From NCBI RefSeq assembly GCF_002237595.1, contig NZ_CP022529.1, positions 2,666,001 to 2,730,000 of the forward strand: 64,000 bases of DNA, written 5' to 3'. The number at the start of each line of letters is the position of its first letter. Position 1 is the first letter of the stretch. Positions 1 through 8,281 of the stretch are shown here, in pieces. The translations under genes and the position numbers were made by a program. The DNA is from Labrenzia sp. VG12. Lineage in GTDB: Bacteria; Pseudomonadota; Alphaproteobacteria; Rhizobiales; Stappiaceae. Below the pieces are notes generated by a model. That model was not told where the DNA came from, ran no database searches, and saw only the letters and a list, made by a program, of their open reading frames with translations.

Positions 1-2196
1 GCCCAGGTGATTTCCCGCACCCAGCGCCCGGCGCTGATCCTGGCGCCGAACAAGACCCTCGCCGCCCAGCTCTATGGCGAGTTCAAGGCCTTCTTTCCGG
101 ACAATGCGGTCGAGTATTTCGTGTCCTACTACGACTACTACCAGCCGGAAGCCTATGTGCCGCGCACCGACACCTATATCGAGAAGGAAAGCTCGATCAA
201 CGAACAGATCGACCGGATGCGCCACTCCGCCACCCGCGCCCTTCTGGAGCGCGACGACGTCATCATCGTCGCCTCGGTGTCCTGCATCTACGGTATCGGC
301 TCGGTCGAGACCTACACGGCGATGACCTTCGCCATCGAGGTCGGCGAGCGCATGGATCAGCGCCAGCTGATCGCCGATCTGGTGGCCCTGCAATACAAGC
401 GCAACGATGCCGCTTTCCAGCGTGGCACCTTCCGGGTGCGCGGCGACACGATCGAACTCTTTCCGGCCCACTATGAGGACCGCGCCTGGCGCATTTCCAT
501 GTTTGGCGACGAGATCGAGGCGATCACCGAATTCGATCCGCTGACGGGCCAGAAATCGGGCGAACTGAAAAGCGTCAAGATCTACGCCAACTCGCACTAT
601 GTCACGCCCAAGCCGACGCTGAACCAGGCAACCAAGTCGATCAAGGAAGAGCTGAAGCACCGGCTGGACGAGCTCAACAAGCACGGCCGTCTTCTGGAAG
701 CACAGCGCCTGGAACAGCGCACCATGTTCGATCTGGAGATGCTGGAGGCCACCGGTTCCTGTGCCGGCATCGAGAACTATTCCCGCTATCTCACCGGCCG
801 CAAGCCGGGCGAACCGCCCCCCACGCTGTTCGAATATCTGCCGGACAATGCCATCGTCTTCGCCGACGAAAGCCATGTCACGATTCCGCAGATCGGCGCC
901 ATGTACCGGGGCGACTTCCGTCGCAAGGCGACGCTGGCCGAATATGGCTTCCGCCTGCCCTCCTGCATGGACAACCGGCCGCTGCGGTTCGAGGAGTGGA
1001 ACGCCATGCGGCCGCAATCCATCGCGGTCTCTGCCACACCCGGCTCGTGGGAGCTGGACCAGTCCGGCGGCGTTTTTGCCGAACAGGTGATCCGCCCGAC
1101 CGGCCTGGTCGACCCGGTCATCGACATCCGCCCGGCCACCAGCCAGGTCGACGATCTCCTGGGCGAGGTGCGCGAGGTCGCCGCCAAGGGCTACCGCACC
1201 CTGGTCACCACCCTGACCAAGCGCATGGCCGAGGACCTGACCGAATATCTGCATGAAAACGGCGTGCGCGTGCGCTACATGCATTCCGACATCGACACGC
1301 TGGAGCGCATCGAGATCATCCGCGATCTGCGCCTCGGCGCCTTTGACGTTCTGGTCGGCATTAACCTGCTGCGCGAGGGCCTCGACATCCCGGAATGTGC
1401 GCTGGTCGCCATTCTGGATGCGGACAAGGAAGGGTTTCTGCGCTCGGAAACCTCGCTGGTCCAGACCATCGGCCGTGCCGCGCGAAATGTCGACGGCAAG
1501 GTGATCCTCTATGCCGATCACATGACCGGCTCCATGGAGCGGGCAATCGCCGAGACCGAGCGCCGCCGCGAGAAGCAGCTCGCCTATAACGAAGAACACG
1601 GCATCACGCCGGAAAGCGTCAAGCGCAACATCGCCGACATTCTCGACAGCGTCTACGAGCAGGATCACGTCACGGTCGATGCCGGCTTTGCCGAGGAAGG
1701 CTCGCTGGTCGGCCACAATCTGGCGGCCCATATCGAGGATCTGGAAAAACAGATGCGCGACGCTGCCGCTGACCTCGACTTCGAGACCGCCGCACGCCTG
1801 CGCGACGAGATCAAGCGCCTGCAGGAAACCGAGCTGGCGGTTGCCGACGACGCCATGGCCCGCCAGTCCGACGTCGACAGCAAGACCGGCGGCTATCGCG
1901 GCGACCGCAAATTCGGCGCCGGCGGCACCAAGGAAGGCGTCAGCGGCAAGAAGAAACTCACCGCCAGGGACAAGGCCAAGGCCGCCAGAGAGAAAAACGC
2001 CCTGCCGAACCCAAGCGCCAAGGTGCGCAAGAACTCCCTCGACGAGATGACGGTAGGGCGGACGGAAGTGCCGCTCGGCTCGGACGATCCGAAACCCGTT
2101 GTCCGGGGCAAGATCGGGGCGGGGTCCTATGAGGATCCGGCGGAAGAGAAGCGGCGGCGTGGCCGGCCGAAGAAGAGCGGGCGGCCGGGGCAGTAG
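1..2196 (+). CDS. uvrB: UvrABC system protein B, 3' part (5' end outside window)
   Basis: UvrB is the DNA-damage-verifying helicase-like subunit of nucleotide excision repair; it is loaded by UvrA and recruits UvrC. The reading frame is open from base 1, so the gene starts upstream and the Walker A region is missing here; the GTG at base 7 is internal. Visible are motif Ia (APNKTLAAQ), the Tyr-rich beta-hairpin (YYDYYQPEAY), the DESH box, SATPG, motif V (NLLREGLDIPE), motif VI (QTIGRAARN) and a UVR domain (HIEDLEKQMRDAAADLDFE) that contacts UvrC. After the UVR domain comes an extension of roughly 120 residues rich in Lys, Arg and Gly, ending in a basic RGRPKK-type AT-hook-like tail. Its partner uvrC lies at 32994-34970. 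The identification is certain; the role of the tail is not known. Confidence 0.98.
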   Translation, partial: AQVISRTQRPALILAPNKTLAAQLYGEFKAFFPDNAVEYFVSYYDYYQPEAYVPRTDTYIEKESSINEQIDRMRHSATRALLERDDVIIVASVSCIYGIGSVETYTAMTFAIEVGERMDQRQLIADLVALQYKRNDAAFQRGTFRVRGDTIELFPAHYEDRAWRISMFGDEIEAITEFDPLTGQKSGELKSVKIYANSHYVTPKPTLNQATKSIKEELKHRLDELNKHGRLLEAQRLEQRTMFDLEMLEATGSCAGIENYSRYLTGRKPGEPPPTLFEYLPDNAIVFADESHVTIPQIGAMYRGDFRRKATLAEYGFRLPSCMDNRPLRFEEWNAMRPQSIAVSATPGSWELDQSGGVFAEQVIRPTGLVDPVIDIRPATSQVDDLLGEVREVAAKGYRTLVTTLTKRMAEDLTEYLHENGVRVRYMHSDIDTLERIEIIRDLRLGAFDVLVGINLLREGLDIPECALVAILDADKEGFLRSETSLVQTIGRAARNVDGKVILYADHMTGSMERAIAETERRREKQLAYNEEHGITPESVKRNIADILDSVYEQDHVTVDAGFAEEGSLVGHNLAAHIEDLEKQMRDAAADLDFETAARLRDEIKRLQETELAVADDAMARQSDVDSKTGGYRGDRKFGAGGTKEGVSGKKKLTARDKAKAAREKNALPNPSAKVRKNSLDEMTVGRTEVPLGSDDPKPVVRGKIGAGSYEDPAEEKRRRGRPKKSGRPGQ

Positions 2197-2364
2197 GGAA
2201 CCGGCACTGAACAAGTGTGGTTCGGGACACTAATCCCGGTAGTCCCCTTGAATTTGCTCAGGCCGCGCGTTTCTCAGAAAGGGCCGCCAGCCGGCACGCA
2301 GCCACCTCTTTGCAGCCCCTGCTTTGCAGGCTAACCTTTTCCAAAAGCATGCAAGGGGGAAGTC

Positions 2365-2739
2365 ATGCGTGCCATCCTGGCCATTCTGGGTGCCGTCGTC
2401 GGGGCGGTCGTCGGTTATATCGGCGCGTTTTTCACCGCCTACCCGATCTTCGTCGCCATCGAAGGCAGCGACATGAATGGCGGCATTGCCATGGGCGTCG
2501 CGGTCACCGTCGGGCCGCTGATGGCGATCGTCATGGCAATCCTCTTCCTGTTTCTGGTGCTGAAGCTGGTCAAGCCGAAGCCCCGGCCGGAACCGGTGAT
2601 CGATCCGAACGAGGACCCGGACGAGAAATTCTTCCGCCCGCCGCCCGGCAAGGGCCCCGGCCCGGACACCCAGACGCTGGTCGCCGTCGGGGTGGTCATC
2701 TTGATGATCGTGCTCGGGGTGAACTGGCTCTGGGGGTGA
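2365..2739 (+). CDS. small membrane protein of unknown function
   Basis: This 124-residue protein is not recognised as a named family. Three hydrophobic stretches are visible, at about residues 3-25, 42-70 and 104-123 (ending LGVNWLWG). A charged, Pro-rich segment with several Asp and Glu lies between the second and third, and presumably forms an exposed loop. The ATG is preceded by a good ribosome binding site (AAGGGGGA, 5-6 bases upstream). The gene lies alone between uvrB and the repeat cluster, so context gives no functional hint. Inner-membrane location is inferred from hydropathy only. Confidence 0.75.
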   Translation: MRAILAILGAVVGAVVGYIGAFFTAYPIFVAIEGSDMNGGIAMGVAVTVGPLMAIVMAILFLFLVLKLVKPKPRPEPVIDPNEDPDEKFFRPPPGKGPGPDTQTLVAVGVVILMIVLGVNWLWG

Positions 2740-2761
2740 GCAAACGTCCTCCATTCGCCAC

Positions 2762-2944
2762 CGTCATTCCGGAAAAGCGCAGCAAAGCTGTGCGCCGATC
2801 CGGAACCCAGCGTGTCAGCGTGAGCGCAGCGAACTCAAGCGCCGGAAGCAACGCAGCAAAGAATATAGCCGCGCCCAAGGCGCGAAAGATTTCTGGGTCC
2901 CGGATCTGGCCATGCAGCTTCGTTGCAGAACGTCCGGAATGACG
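2762..2944. repeat. REP-like double unit A (two inverted half-units)
   Basis: A 183-bp element with terminal inverted repeats CGTCATTCCGGA / TCCGGAATGACG. It consists of a left half-unit (2762-2810, ending GATCCGGAACCCAG) and an inverted right half-unit (2893-2944, starting CTGGGTCCCGGATC) around an 82-bp centre containing GAGCGCAGCGAACTC. It closely matches the element at 3408-3590. It sits 65 bp upstream of the GIY-YIG gene. Confidence 0.85.
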
Positions 2945-3009
2945 ATGGAGGGGTTCGAAAATTACCCTTATAGATTGCGCGATGAAGGAAACCACACCAC
3001 AATCGTGCC

Positions 3010-3297
3010 ATGACCACCCATGTCTACATTCTCGCATCCGCCCGAAACGGAACGCTCTATATCGGGGTGACAACAGACCTTTCGCGGCGTCTGTTTGAAT
3101 ATCAGAACGGCCTGATCGGAGGGTTCACCAGCACCTATAACGTCAAGCGTCTTGTCTACGCAGAAGAGCACGACCGCATTGACGACGCGATTGTCCGGGA
3201 GAAGCAGCTGAAGTCCTGGAAACGTGCCTGGAAAATGGCATTGATTGAAAAGAGCAACCCGGAATGGCTGGATCTGACGGCAACCGGTTTTGGTTAG
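3010..3297 (+). CDS. single-domain GIY-YIG nuclease family protein
   Basis: A 95-residue protein consisting of just a GIY-YIG domain. It shows YILASARNGTLYIGVT (the GIY-YIG strands), then Arg-Arg in DLSRRLFEYQNG (catalytic Arg region), YAEEHDRIDDAIVREKQLKSW containing the conserved Glu, and NPEW near the end. Family members cleave DNA or RNA in a metal-dependent way; this small class (YhbQ/UPF0213-like) has no settled cellular role. There is no additional DNA-binding domain. The ribosome binding site is weak. The gene is bracketed by palindromic REP-like units on both sides (2762-2944 upstream; 3326-3672 downstream), which is its most unusual feature. The family is clear, but the link to the repeats is inference. 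Confidence 0.9.
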   Translation: MTTHVYILASARNGTLYIGVTTDLSRRLFEYQNGLIGGFTSTYNVKRLVYAEEHDRIDDAIVREKQLKSWKRAWKMALIEKSNPEWLDLTATGFG

Positions 3298-3325
3298 TCG
3301 GCGTTCGCTTCGCTCACACTTATGT

Positions 3326-3378
3326 CTGGGTTCCGGATCACGCGTTGGCGCTCTCGCGCCACGCTGTCCGGAATGACG
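3326..3378 (-). repeat. REP-like half-unit (subtype B)
   Basis: A 53-bp unit from CTGGGTTCCGGATCACG to GTCCGGAATGACG. Its core contains the inverted pair GGCGCtctcGCGCC. It is close to the reverse complement of the half-unit at 3620-3672, and begins 28 bp after the GIY-YIG stop codon. Confidence 0.8.
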
Positions 3379-3407
3379 ATGGTGAGTTTGTTTGCACCCC
3401 TCTCCAC

Positions 3408-3590
3408 TGTCATTCCGGACAAGCGCAGCAAAGCTGTGCGCCGATCCGGAACCCAGCATGTCAGCGTGAGCGCAGCGAACTCATAAACGACGGGCGAAAC
3501 AGCATTGAACAAAGACGCGCCAAGGGCGCGAAGGATGTCTGGGTTCCGGATCTCGACATGCGACTGCGTTGCAGACCGTCCGGAATGACG
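3408..3590. repeat. REP-like double unit B
   Basis: Second full element, built like 2762-2944: left half-unit 3408-3456, inverted right half-unit 3539-3590, and a central region with GTCAGCGTGAGCGCAGCGAACTC. The first 70 bp are almost identical to the upstream copy, while the centre is diverged. A 29-bp spacer containing GTTTGTTTGC precedes it, and a similar 29-bp spacer follows it. Confidence 0.85.
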
Positions 3591-3619
3591 ATGGTTGGTT
3601 TGTTTGCCCCCCTCTCCGC

Positions 3620-3672
3620 CGTCATTCCGGACAGCGTGGCGCTTATGCGCCATCGTGTGATCCGGAACCCAG
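3620..3672 (+). repeat. REP-like half-unit (subtype B)
   Basis: A 53-bp half-unit CGTCATTCCGGACAGCGTGG...GATCCGGAACCCAG, inverted relative to the unit at 3326-3378 and about 90% identical to its reverse complement. It closes the repeat cluster; the rest of 3673-3780 holds no gene that I can see. Confidence 0.8.
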
Positions 3673-3780
3673 TGTTTCAGCGCGAGCACAGCCCGCTCAT
3701 TTTCAATTCCGTACCAACACAAAAGCCGCCCGGTCGTCTCCAACCAGGCGGCTTCGTCACTCAAACGCGAAAGACCCTGC

Positions 3781-3954
3781 TCAAATCCCCTTGAACAGAA
3801 CCCCGGCCGCCAGAACCGCCCAGGAGGCGATCAGGATGTGGGCGGTCGAGAGGCCGATGCTGGGGACGGCGATGCCGGCGAGCGGCAGGACGGCGACAAC
3901 AAAGAGCGCAAGGGAAATCAGGAAAACGAGAAAGGACGGGGGTGTCAGTCGCAT
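3781..3954 (-). CDS. small two-helix membrane protein
   Basis: This 57-residue protein begins MRLTPPSFLVFLISLALFVV, has a first transmembrane helix at about residues 7-29 and a second at about 37-54, and ends VLFKGI. The start was chosen because an AGGAGG ribosome binding site lies 7 bases upstream; the open frame continues further upstream to about 4203, but that part looks non-coding. It is the same size and layout as small hypothetical inner-membrane proteins common in alphaproteobacteria. Function unknown. It is co-directional with the caspase gene upstream but separated from it by 291 bp, in which I see no gene. Confidence 0.7.
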   Translation of the reverse strand: MRLTPPSFLVFLISLALFVVAVLPLAGIAVPSIGLSTAHILIASWAVLAAGVLFKGI

Positions 3955-4245
3955 GGGAACCTCCTGGGAAACAGACGAACCGATCCGGCACCGGTCCGCT
4001 GCCCAGGGCGGCTTCCGGCGGGATCGGGAGTTCTTCGCCGCCCAACCCCAAATGCCCGGCCGGTCCGGCGCGGCCACCTGAGCGAGCCGCAGCGAAATTG
4101 TCAATGTCGGAAGTGACGGGGTTTTGTCGGGTCCAGAGGTTTTTGCAAGGAAGGCCCGCTCTGTTGGATCGAGAGCGTCCAAGCAGCGTTCTGTGATCTG
4201 CACGAATTGTGACCCCGCCCCCGGCGATCAGGCCAATGTCTGGAC

Positions 4246-5388
4246 CTAGAACGTCCAGGCCGTGTTGATCCAGGAGATTTCGGTGCCGTCGATGTAAACG
4301 CCGATTTCAGCGGCCGCGGACGCGTTTGCCGGGTCGGCGTAGAACCACAGATGCGCGTCGCGGCCATCGCCTGTCTCAAAATAATAGCCCGAGCCGCCGC
4401 GATCCGCATTGCGCAGATCCCCTGCCCCGAAGCGCTCGTCATAGCGGCCCTGAACCAGGATCTCACCGTCCTTCAGACAGAGCTCCAGGAGCGGTGTCCC
4501 CTTCTCCGAGATCCTGAGGCTATGCGGACCCTCGGCAAATTCCAGGTAGCGCTCAGCCTTGTCCAGGGCCAGAACATCGCCCTGTCCCGGGCAGGCTGCG
4601 GCTTCAGGTGCCGGCTGCACCGGCGTTTCCAGGGCGAACTCCAGATGAACGGACAAGGTGCCTTCGGTATAGGGCAGCTGACGGTCAGCGGTCTTGGTGC
4701 GCACGAAATTGGTGATGTCGATCAGGGCCTCGGTCAGGCGCACCGTCTCCTTGGCGGTCAACACCTCGAAGAAGGCCTCCATGAAGGGGCTATTGTCGCC
4801 CTCTCCATCCAGCGCCTGGTGGTCGGGTTGAGCGGAATAGACCACCATCAGGTCCTGCAGCTGATGATTGACCCGGGCAAGGCCCCTGGCATCGGAGGAG
4901 AAGAGCTTGGTCAGCGACCGGGTCGCTTCGAAGGGATTGTCCCGGCAGGCATCGACGATCAGCAATTTGACGCCCTTGGCCACTGACAGCGCCTCCAGCA
5001 GCTCGTCCATCCGGACGGCCGTCTGCTGGAACACCTCCCGTGTTTCCGCGCCCGTATCGGTCGCCAGCAGATAGTTGATATTGTCCGCCTGAACGCCATG
5101 TCCGGCAAAGAAGATCGCCGCGACCTCGGCCGAGGCGGCCCTGGCCTTGAAGTCCTTCAGGGCAGCCCGCATGGTGGCCGCGTCCGCGTCCAGCACCACC
5201 TCCGTCTCAAAGCCGAGCGCGGCAAAGGTTCTGGCAGCGAGATCCGCGTCCCGCACAGGATTGTCCAATGGCGCAACACTTTGATAGGCGCTGTTGCCGA
5301 TGATCAGCGCGGTCCTGGCCGCCTGTGCCGTTCCCGACAGGCCGACCCAGAAAACCATGGCCAAGAGAACTCCGACAGCTTGCAGCAT
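4246..5388 (-). CDS. exported caspase-family (C14) protein
   Basis: A 380-residue protein with an N-terminal signal-like segment (residues 1-23, ending SGTAQA) followed by a caspase p20-like domain. The catalytic dyad is His97 in FFAGHGVQ and Cys148 in IVDACRDNPF. ALIIGNSAY and LDNPVRDADLAARTF are typical of bacterial orthocaspases. Past residue 280 there is a beta-rich C-terminal region of unknown type with several Cys. Such proteases usually cleave after Arg or Lys; the substrate is unknown. The start was set at the ATG with GAGGAGG 5 bases upstream, giving a periplasmic or envelope prediction. It follows a membrane nucleotide cyclase gene on the same strand after 115 bp, so the two may be co-transcribed. 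Confidence 0.9.
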   Translation of the reverse strand: MLQAVGVLLAMVFWVGLSGTAQAARTALIIGNSAYQSVAPLDNPVRDADLAARTFAALGFETEVVLDADAATMRAALKDFKARAASAEVAAIFFAGHGVQADNINYLLATDTGAETREVFQQTAVRMDELLEALSVAKGVKLLIVDACRDNPFEATRSLTKLFSSDARGLARVNHQLQDLMVVYSAQPDHQALDGEGDNSPFMEAFFEVLTAKETVRLTEALIDITNFVRTKTADRQLPYTEGTLSVHLEFALETPVQPAPEAAACPGQGDVLALDKAERYLEFAEGPHSLRISEKGTPLLELCLKDGEILVQGRYDERFGAGDLRNADRGGSGYYFETGDGRDAHLWFYADPANASAAAEIGVYIDGTEISWINTAWTF

Positions 5389-5503
5389 TCCAGCCTCCTC
5401 GGCAGACTGATCCTGGCAGGGAGAAAACGCCTCCCGATCCGGCACAGTCTAGCGCGAGTGCGCGCAAGCGGCTCATAAAAATGACGTTAGGGAAATTTTC
5501 TGA

Positions 5504-6808
5504 TCAAGGCACGGTGAGTGAATAGACCTCAACCGGCCCTTTCAGACCGCGGAGCTGCTGCGGCCCTTCCGCCACCAGCTGGTTGGCCGGCAGCTTTTCC
5601 GCCAGGGCGGCATCCAGCAACACGGCCCGCCCCAGCACCTTGGCATGGGCTTCCAGGCGCGCCGCGCGGTTGACCGTATCGCCATAGACGGTAAAGGCCT
5701 GCCGGTCCGAAGACCCGATGCTGCCGGCCGCAACCGGGCCCGCCGCCAGTCCGATGCGGATGGCAAAACCTGCCGCCTGCGCTTCGCCGATAAGCGCGTT
5801 GCCGGCAGCAACCGCCTCCCGCTCGGGCCTGTCGCTTTCAATCGGCGTTCCGAAGGCGGCCATCAGGCCATCGCCGGTGAACTGAATGACCACCCCACCG
5901 TGGCGGCTGATCTTTTCAGCGCAACCGGACAGGAAGTCGTTCAGATGTTCGATCACTTCCGTTGGCGGGCGGCCCGCCGAGTAGCTGGTGAAACCGGCAA
6001 TATCCATCACCAGGATCACGGCGGGCCGTTCCTGCGGGGTCAAGGCTTCCGGATCCTCGATCAGGCGCTTGGCAATGGCTTCGGGCACATAGCGGCCGAG
6101 GGTTGCCGCGATCTGCTCACGCTCGGCCTGAGCGGCGACCTGCGCCAGAAACACGCGGCGCGCCCGCGCCACGGCCAGGGCGAGGATCAGGGTCGCAATC
6201 ATCAGGAAACCGGTTTCCTCGATCCGATTCCCCCGGCCGATGAAATCGGCAGACAGAAACAGGGCTTCGTAATCGGCGCGCGTTGCCCCGGGCGTCAGGT
6301 CTGACCAGGACAGTCTGCGTTCCATACCGGAAATCGCGATGAAAAACGCTGCGAACCAGCCCGCCACGGCCACACTGCCCGCCCAGAGCACCAGGCGCGG
6401 CGACAGCGACAGGGTCGCCATGGCAACCAGCGGAAACAGGTAGTAGATCCCATACGCACGGAAAGCGAGGATCTGCGGCACGTCTTCTCCCTGGATCACG
6501 GGCAGAAAGGCGAAGGTCGTGCAGATGGCCAGAATGTCGATCGTGTAGATGGCATATTTCATCCACCAGCGATCGAACCGCGTGCCGATCACGCTGGCAT
6601 GCGCGATGCCGACAGCGGTGAACAGGCCAAGAACCAGGAAGATCAGGGGATTGGGGTAAAAGCCGAAGGCGAGCCAGGAGCTGCCAACCCACAGAAAAGC
6701 GGCACCGACTGCAACCGTCCGGCAAACGATCGCAAGACGCAATCCACGGCGCTCTGCCTTCAAAAGCCGCGTTGTGTCCGGAGCTGTCCGGGGAATGGCC
6801 TGGGTCAT
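5504..6808 (-). CDS. membrane-bound class III adenylate/guanylate cyclase
   Basis: A 434-residue protein with an N-terminal half of about six transmembrane helices and a cytoplasmic class III cyclase domain (from about residue 250). The catalytic set looks complete: metal Asp in VMDIAGFTSYS, second metal Asp in FTGDGLMAAFG, and the Asn/Arg pair in YGDTVNRAARLEA. It is therefore expected to make cAMP or cGMP in response to a membrane-sensed signal; the sensor part has no recognisable domain. A longer start at 6841 exists, but neither start has a strong ribosome binding site; I prefer 6808 (MTQAIPRT). The caspase gene lies directly downstream. Family certain; nucleotide specificity not determined. 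Confidence 0.93.
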   Translation of the reverse strand: MTQAIPRTAPDTTRLLKAERRGLRLAIVCRTVAVGAAFLWVGSSWLAFGFYPNPLIFLVLGLFTAVGIAHASVIGTRFDRWWMKYAIYTIDILAICTTFAFLPVIQGEDVPQILAFRAYGIYYLFPLVAMATLSLSPRLVLWAGSVAVAGWFAAFFIAISGMERRLSWSDLTPGATRADYEALFLSADFIGRGNRIEETGFLMIATLILALAVARARRVFLAQVAAQAEREQIAATLGRYVPEAIAKRLIEDPEALTPQERPAVILVMDIAGFTSYSAGRPPTEVIEHLNDFLSGCAEKISRHGGVVIQFTGDGLMAAFGTPIESDRPEREAVAAGNALIGEAQAAGFAIRIGLAAGPVAAGSIGSSDRQAFTVYGDTVNRAARLEAHAKVLGRAVLLDAALAEKLPANQLVAEGPQQLRGLKGPVEVYSLTVP

Positions 6809-6960
6809 GAAATGCTGCTCACCAGTCGGAAGATAAGGCATGTTTCGACAGAGTGTAGGCTGCCCCCAGCGGAAGTACCAATTGACTTCACGGATCGCAG
6901 CGGCATGCTGGCCCTGGCGACCGGTTCAGGTCGCATTAAGGCCAGAGGGGGGCTGACACA

Positions 6961-8193
6961 GTGTATCGCAGTTTAGGGTTTGTGGGTTTGTCATTGGGAC
7001 TTGTGAGCGGCGCGTCCGCCGAATTACCCAAAACCAGTTTCGGCGACTGGTCGGTCTCCTGCAACGCGAAAAACTACTGCATTGCTGAAACCGATGGGGA
7101 AGCCTCCAACGGCGAAGCTTTCCGGCTGAAGATCGAACGCAGCGCCAAGGCGGATGGCCAGGTTTATGTCACCTTCGATCCGACCACCGCTCTTTCCGAA
7201 GGTTTGCCTGCGCGCATCGAGATCGAAAGTCTCGAAGAGGACAATTACGGCTATTTCGGCAAGGTCACCAAGGTCTACAAGGGCAACGAGATGACCTTTG
7301 GCGGCGATGCCGACCGCGACCTGATGGAAAAGCTCCGGATGGGCGAAGATGCGGCGATCCAGATCGAATTCGGCGGATCGACCGGCACCCTCACCTATTG
7401 GGTTTCGCTCAAGGGCATCACCCATGCGTTGCTGAAAATCGATGAAGAACAGGGGCGCGTCGGCCGGCTCGACGCCATTGTGGCCTGGGGCGGCCTGCCG
7501 TCGGACAAGGACAGCGGCATCTCGGCCAACGCGTCGGCTGCCGCCCAGCCCGCCACCAGGCGCAAGTCCCAGACCGCTTCCAACGATGCAGCTGCGTCGA
7601 ATGCGGCGAGCGCCCGTGACACGGCGTCAAGTGCTGCTCCCGCAGCTCCGGCCAATGACCTGCCGCCGCCGGTCATGCCGTCCCAGGACCTGGCGGCCGG
7701 TCCGCGCGGATTGGTCTATAATGTCAGCGAGATCCCCGACAGCATCCAGATGATGGGGTACCGCACGCTCGACTGCCAGCTGGAAGAAACGGTGCCAGCC
7801 TTCGGAGCGCAGTTCTTTGCCGAAGGCGATGTCGAGACCTGGGTCGTCCCCTGCCAGATGGCCGATGCGAATGTGCCCTATTACATGGCAATCCACATTC
7901 CCTTTAATCCCTCGCTTGATGAGTGGAAGGAGTTCGAAACCCCTCCGGGGTTCAACCAGCCCAATCACGCGCTGGTCAACAATCTCTTCTTCGACCCGGA
8001 CACGGGCCAGGTCACCGGCACCACCTACTATTCGCCGAACTATGATTGCGGCGCCTTTGAACGCCACGAGATGGAGGCCGAAAGCGGCAACTACATCCTG
8101 ATCGAGTACCTGGAGAAGGGGAACTGCGACGGCGTCGGCGGGCCGCCCGAAGCCTGGCCGCTCAGCTGGACCATCGACGAAATGGGCGGATGA
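6961..8193 (+). CDS. exported DUF1176 family protein
   Basis: A 410-residue protein beginning at GTG, with a signal peptide (cleavage near ASA-ELPKT). The N-terminal part contains FGDWSVSCNAKNYCIAE and the later GRVGRLDAIVAWGG, both typical of DUF1176. The middle (about residues 180-235) is low-complexity, rich in Ala, Ser, Thr and Pro. The C-terminal part has paired Cys (TLDCQLE, VVPCQMA, YDCGAF, GNCDGVG) that probably form disulfides in the periplasm. Family function is unknown. A second DUF1176 protein is encoded at 19660-20757. It stands alone on the plus strand. Confidence 0.82.
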   Translation: MYRSLGFVGLSLGLVSGASAELPKTSFGDWSVSCNAKNYCIAETDGEASNGEAFRLKIERSAKADGQVYVTFDPTTALSEGLPARIEIESLEEDNYGYFGKVTKVYKGNEMTFGGDADRDLMEKLRMGEDAAIQIEFGGSTGTLTYWVSLKGITHALLKIDEEQGRVGRLDAIVAWGGLPSDKDSGISANASAAAQPATRRKSQTASNDAAASNAASARDTASSAAPAAPANDLPPPVMPSQDLAAGPRGLVYNVSEIPDSIQMMGYRTLDCQLEETVPAFGAQFFAEGDVETWVVPCQMADANVPYYMAIHIPFNPSLDEWKEFETPPGFNQPNHALVNNLFFDPDTGQVTGTTYYSPNYDCGAFERHEMEAESGNYILIEYLEKGNCDGVGGPPEAWPLSWTIDEMGG

Positions 8194-8281
8194 GGATTTG
8201 AGACAGCACGCTGATAGCCGAGGTCAGGTAACCGAAGCTATCAGCGTGAACGCAGACGAACACCAACTCGAAGGCCCCGTT

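Noticed and set aside
3264..4081. Plus-strand open frames across the repeat cluster
   Set aside because: Their translation is just the palindromic repeats read through; no ribosome binding site or known domain.
4246..6808. Cyclase-caspase pair as a CBASS-type defence operon
   Set aside because: The cyclase is a membrane class III enzyme, not a CD-NTase, and the caspase carries a signal peptide; no Cap genes are present.
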